From assembly GCA_035543455.1 (NCBI GenBank), contig DATKKE010000002.1, forward strand, positions 1 through 13,623: a DNA stretch of 13,623 bases, in the 5' to 3' direction. The DNA comes from CAIKOD01 sp035543455. GTDB taxonomy: Archaea; Halobacteriota; Methanomicrobia; Methanomicrobiales; Methanospirillaceae. A program made the translations under genes and the position numbers. Below, piece by piece: positions 13,143 to 13,623 of the stretch (within the stretch, counting starts at the first letter, position 1; each line of letters begins with the position of its first letter). The notes below the pieces were generated by a model, which saw only the letters and a program-made list of their open reading frames with translations, was not told the origin of the DNA and searched no databases.

Positions 13143-13494
13143 CCGGACCGGATCAGTATTTAAGAAACAACTCGTCCCCCGGTTATCAGACTCCGGTCAG
13201 ACGCTGCTGCAAGGACTGCGGGGCGTACTGGGATGCATGCTGGTTTTAATGGCTTCAACCCGCGCTCCTGTTCTGGTGATCCTTACGGTTGTGTAGTTCC
13301 CGGGCATTAGAAAACATTGGTCAATGAGGAGGTTAAAAGGTAAAAATCCGCATATTTTTGCTTTATTTAAAAATTTAATCTTAAATCACCCGGTTTTTGA
13401 CAATGCTTTCCGCCTGTTGACTATTTTTAAAAACCAAAGGGATGCCACATACCAAATTCGAATTGGGGGGTGAATTTTACCTCCACGACCATAA
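13143..13494. other. Intergenic region with no confident gene
   Basis: The first part (13143-13310) is of ordinary composition. It has an out-of-frame cysteine-rich open stretch ending CCKDCGAYWDACWF at 13249 but no start codon of its own after the preceding gene. The second part (about 13325-13500) is strongly AT-rich. A TATA-like TATTTAAG lies at about 13157-13164. Apart from the doubtful 49-codon frame listed separately I see nothing definite here. Confidence 0.5.
13324..13473 (+). CDS. Doubtful small ORF (49 residues)
   Basis: An ATG-started frame of 49 codons begins MRRLKGKNPHIFALFKNL and ends IRIGG before TGA. It is basic (many Lys and Arg) and lies in AT-rich DNA, where stop codons should be frequent, which is mildly in favour. 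Against it, there is no clear ribosome binding site, the codons (AGG, TTA, AAA, TTT) differ from neighbouring genes, and no family is recognised. It may be a remnant or chance. Confidence 0.2.
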   Translation: MRRLKGKNPHIFALFKNLILNHPVFDNAFRLLTIFKNQRDATYQIRIGG

Positions 13495-13506
13495 TAATTT
13501 ATATAC
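13495..13506 (+). promoter_or_regulatory. TATA box at the right edge
   Basis: TAATTTATATAC fits an archaeal TATA box well and is the strongest promoter-like sequence in this end of the window. Transcription would begin about 25-30 bases later, near 13528-13532, just before the hairpin-rich segment. Confidence 0.5.
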
Positions 13507-13530
13507 AAGGAGATTAAACAAAAGGAATAA

Positions 13531-13623
13531 GGTGCACCGGTTCCGCGGGCGACGCCTGCCTGAATACCGCCTTAAGATCAAGGTGGCATCAATAGGGGCG
13601 ATATTACAGGCAACCTATTGCGG
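13531..13623 (+). ncRNA. Candidate structured RNA (or leader/start of a gene), cut by the window edge
   Basis: Three hairpins follow each other directly downstream of a strong TATA box. H1 is GCGGGC (13545-13550) with GCCTGC (13554-13559), including one G-U pair. H2 is CCGCCTT (13567-13573) with AAGGTGG (13580-13586), including one G-U pair and a 6-base loop. H3 is CAATAGG (13590-13596) with CCTATTG (13614-13620), a perfect 7-base stem with a 17-base loop. The segment is clearly more GC-rich than the AT-rich DNA before it, as with many archaeal RNA genes. An alternative reading is a protein gene starting at GTG 13532, with AGGA about 5 bases upstream: the frame is open for 30 codons to the edge and begins VHRFRGRRLPEYRLKIK. 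I recognise neither a known RNA family nor a protein family. Confidence 0.35.

Noticed and set aside
13049..13249. Cysteine-rich open stretch ending CCKDCGAYWDACWF
   Set aside because: Its only start is a TTG inside the 103-residue gene, it has no start after that gene ends and no binding site. A frameshifted extension of the upstream protein is possible but nothing in the sequence supports it.
13531..13623. Right-edge element as SRP RNA, RNase P RNA or rRNA leader
   Set aside because: I could not find the conserved core sequences of these RNAs, nor a 16S rRNA 5' end, in the available bases.
1..13623. Mobile element, phage or defence system
   Set aside because: No transposase, integrase, nuclease, restriction or toxin-antitoxin gene, no terminal repeats and no attachment-site duplication near the tRNA were seen.

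Overview
The window looks like chromosomal DNA of a methanogenic archaeon, most likely order Methanomicrobiales and possibly Methanoregulaceae (inference). The evidence is an archaeal-type MfnA (methanofuran pathway), archaeal Dph2, archaeal Hpt, a METTL5-like methyltransferase, a DUF3821-like secreted protein, PKD-domain surface lipoproteins, TATA-like boxes about 25 bases upstream of starts, GGTGA-type ribosome binding sites, some apparently leaderless genes, and a tRNA gene with no encoded CCA.

Left part (1-5262) is an accessory or cell-envelope region of mostly single genes. On the minus strand are a lipoprotein with two PKD domains and a cation diffusion facilitator metal exporter. A divergent promoter then serves a SnoaL/NTF2-like protein on the plus strand. 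Next come a secreted protein that joins a DUF3821-like domain to a chagasin-type (I42) cysteine protease inhibitor through a Pro/Thr repeat linker, two convergent small two-helix membrane proteins, and a PrsW-type membrane protease.

The centre (5296-10742, minus strand) is one tight five-gene operon read in the order ppsA, mfnA, hpt, dph2, METTL5-like methyltransferase. Neighbours overlap by 8, 20 and 17 bases or are separated by 2 bases, so they are very probably co-transcribed and translationally coupled. It combines PEP synthesis, tyramine formation for methanofuran, purine salvage, and two modifications of the translation machinery (diphthamide on EF-2, and probably m6A on small-subunit rRNA). 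serA (3-phosphoglycerate dehydrogenase) is divergent from it. Gluconeogenic PEP from PpsA leads to 3-phosphoglycerate, the SerA substrate, so the shared intergenic region could co-regulate both.

The right part (12474-13623) holds a tRNA-Val(GAC) with an apparent C5-A68 acceptor mismatch, an unrecognised 103-residue cysteine-containing protein, and an AT-rich stretch. That stretch ends in a promoter-like TATA box followed by three consecutive hairpins cut by the window edge, a candidate structured RNA, or else the start of a protein gene. I found no CRISPR array, insertion sequence or defence system. The items most worth a second look are the right-edge structured element, the DUF3821-chagasin fusion with its alternating 54-base repeat, the five-gene operon, and the tRNA mismatch.
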